From Rosellinia necatrix (Eukaryota; Ascomycota; Sordariomycetes; Xylariales; Xylariaceae), in NCBI GenBank assembly GCA_021209875.1, contig JAGYVD010000007.1, forward strand, positions 1,488,001-1,552,000: a stretch of DNA of 64,000 nucleotides, written 5' to 3'. Below the pieces are notes generated by a model. It did no database searches, was not told where the DNA came from, and worked only from the letters and a program-made list of their open reading frames with translations. The position numbers and the translations under genes were made by a program. The first letter of the stretch is position 1. Each line of letters begins with the position of its first letter. Positions 61,963 to 64,000 of the stretch are shown here, one piece after another.

Positions 61963-62172
61963 TTACCTACCTACCTACCTACCTACCTACCTACCTACCT
62001 ACCTACCTATCTACCGGCCGAGACGCTGCTCTCGATTGTAGGTATGTGCAGGTATATCACATGGCTTTGGTGCAGATATATCGAAGACAAGCATCGTGCA
62101 TATACGGCCGTGGAACGTAGACGTACATACCTTAGGTAGGTAGCAGGTAGGTAGGTAGGTAGGTAGATAGAT
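61963..62172. repeat. Inverted CTAC / GTAG arrays
   Basis: A (TACC)n array of about 12 units at 61963-62012 faces a (GGTA)n array at 62134-62172 across about 120 nt. The arms are complementary and could form a long hairpin. Confidence 0.85.
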
Positions 62173-62300
62173 AGGAAGTCAAGATTCACGGCTAGATGAG
62201 ATGCCATCCCCTTCGTGTTCCGGTTGCTTCCGAAATATGGGCAGACGCCACACCCTGGTTTGGTGATGCCTTCACCTATTTACGGGTTTCATTTGACAGG

Positions 62301-62392
62301 TTGTATGTGTGTATGTGTGTATGTGCGTATGTGTGTATGTGCGTATGTGCGTATGTGCGTATGTGTGTACGTGTGTATGTGTGTATATGTAT
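62301..62392. repeat. GTATGTGTGTATGTGC minisatellite
   Basis: Alternating GTATGTGT and GTATGTGC octamers over about 90 nt. Confidence 0.88.
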
Positions 62393-63617
62393 ACGGATCG
62401 TTTGTTCCGTCGTCCTATTTTTAGACTTCTCTTTGGCTCTGGGGGAGTTGGGAGCTGGTGATCATGCGTACGGCGTCTTGACTAGGTGTAGGGGGCCAAA
62501 TACCTACAGCAAGCGCAGCAACAATGCAGTACAACATATATAATATGTATTTGACCCTATTGTGCCGTACCGTACGCGATTTCATGAGATCGGCACGCCG
62601 ACGATGCGGCGGTCTAGCCCGGGGGCGAACGTCTGCCGTCTATCTCGTTGGCCGATTTGAATCTTTTCTTCTTCAGGGCACGCACGCCGGTCTTGGCGGG
62701 GCCTCGGTCGATAATTATAACTCATTCTACATTAGTTGGTTCACGATGGAGGAGAGAGGGGAGAGGGCGAGGAGGGGACATGATATTATACATGTTTACT
62801 ACGTCATCGCTAAGTGGTAGGCCATCTACAAGTGCATTCATTCTATCTAGCATATAGCATGTGTATTGTCTCGTTGCATCAGGTCAGCTCCAGGTGGGAT
62901 GTTACCCTGCTCACTTTCTCAGCAACGCTTTACACACTCCCCTTTCCCCGTTTATGTCTCTGTGCCCTGTCTACTGGATACTATGCAGGCTAGGCCCCTG
63001 CTTGAAACACGAGTGGGAGTGGGATTGCACACTTTTGCTTGATTTTCGTCGACTAAGCCATAGGTCTACCTACCTGCCACAGGTAGCGTACATAGCCTCA
63101 TTTTTCTTAAATACCAATGTAATATGTCGCCGTAAATAAACATCATGCCGCTGATAGCCTCCTGCCCCGGTTAGGCGCGGGCCCCACCACGGGGTAGTGA
63201 CACGGCTTCGGAGTGGCTCGGGAAGAGTGAACCGAACCGAGTCCCTGATATGCATATGCATAGGCTATTACTATGTCGAAATGGTCAATGAACCCCTTCG
63301 CGAGGCTGGGCGCCAGTAACGACTCTACCCGCTTTCCAATAAGAGCTCTGACTCAGACGTCAAGATTACCCGTGTGTGCTGGCAACGGCTAGAAAGATAC
63401 CGGCCCGTCGTAGCAGGGAAGGAGGTGGCCGGATATCTTTTTTTTATGTCAGGCGGTGCCGGCATGCTGCAGGTAGCGAATGGGACCGATGAGGATCGAG
63501 GCGCACCGTTCATGTGTCCCCCAAAGTACCTCATAAACTAGATGTAGTTATCCGCAGTCTCGGTAATTCCTTATGGAACTCTGTGTAGCGCAAATATCCT
63601 CTCTTACACGTGTCTAT

Positions 63618-63645
63618 GGAGGGGAGGGGAGGGGAGGGGAGGGGA
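63618..63645. repeat. (GGGGA)n array
   Basis: Five to six GGGGA units in tandem; G-rich strand on plus. Confidence 0.88.
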
Positions 63646-64000
63646 GAAGGGGGAATCTCATCGCTTGCACCCGCCACGACCCATACTACAATCATAATAT
63701 ATATGTTGCCGCTCCAAGCAGCGCAATGCGGCTCGTATGCAGGATATCCTTATATCAACATTAGGATGCAGAAGGCATCGAGGCTCATTTCATCGCCTCT
63801 CAGATGTTCTAGAAAAGCCTGCCGGCTTGGTAGTGTCTTGTCGCATTGTTATATATGTATATATGTATATATATATATATATATTCTTCTACAGTTATTA
63901 TAGGATGTACATAAGTATCTTCACCATAGTTGAGGCTAACCCACGACAGCCTGTACGTTGAAAATGCTTTTGTGCTTAGCCGCCGTTAACCATCTGCATG

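Larger units (their letters stand above)
59744..64000. other. Repeat-rich region without recognised genes
   Basis: 4.3 kb to the window edge. It contains a GTGTA array (60912-60942), CTAC/GTAG arrays at 60890-60902, 61366-61382, 61470-61530 and the inverted pair at 61963-62172. A GTATGTGTGTATGTGC minisatellite lies at 62301-62392, a (GGGGA)n run at 63618-63645 and a TA-rich run at 63850-63885. Short open frames over the repeats are artefacts of periodic sequence. Confidence 0.55.

Overview
This window comes from a filamentous ascomycete, most likely a Sordariomycete (inference). The evidence is nuclear protein genes with short GT..AG introns (mostly 50-120 nt), fungal-only families (fungal rhodopsin-like domain, C2H2 protein with a fungal transcription-factor domain, 8-Cys GPI-type surface protein), plant-polymer enzymes, and AT-richer intergenic DNA full of CTAC/GTAG repeats with CCTAGG palindromes. 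Gene density is low: about 14 confident protein genes in 64 kb, one weaker candidate, and gene-free stretches up to 8.4 kb. I saw no rRNA, tRNA, CRISPR array or intact transposon.

Left part (1-16 kb): the 3' part of mitochondrial methionyl-tRNA formyltransferase (+), a small STF2-like protein (-) whose start codon appears to be split by an intron, a weak small-gene candidate (-), a mitochondrial DUF1279/FAM210 protein (-), a GMC-family flavin oxidoreductase (+) and a four-helix MARVEL protein (-).

Centre (18-34 kb): a secreted GH43 glycosidase (+) and a nine-exon sugar transporter (-) are convergent neighbours separated by 349 nt. They fit a hemicellulose-degradation and sugar-uptake pair. 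An 8.4 kb repeat-rich gap follows, then a large C2H2/fungal-TF-domain regulator (+).

Right part (37-60 kb): a CBM48 protein with a 972-nt intron and internal repeats (+), an RNF10-type RING protein (+), an intronless class 1 dihydroorotate dehydrogenase (+), an 8-Cys surface protein (+), the complex I PSST subunit (-) and a 958-residue protein (+). That last protein joins a seven-helix fungal rhodopsin-like domain to a complete FHS/FucP-type MFS transporter. The junction lies inside one uninterrupted exon, and this fusion is the most unusual item in the window. The last 4 kb hold only repeats.

Most genes look like independent housekeeping or accessory genes; the only functional pair I can argue for is GH43 plus transporter. 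All exon models were derived by hand from reading frame, splice signals and family conservation; no alignment or search was run.
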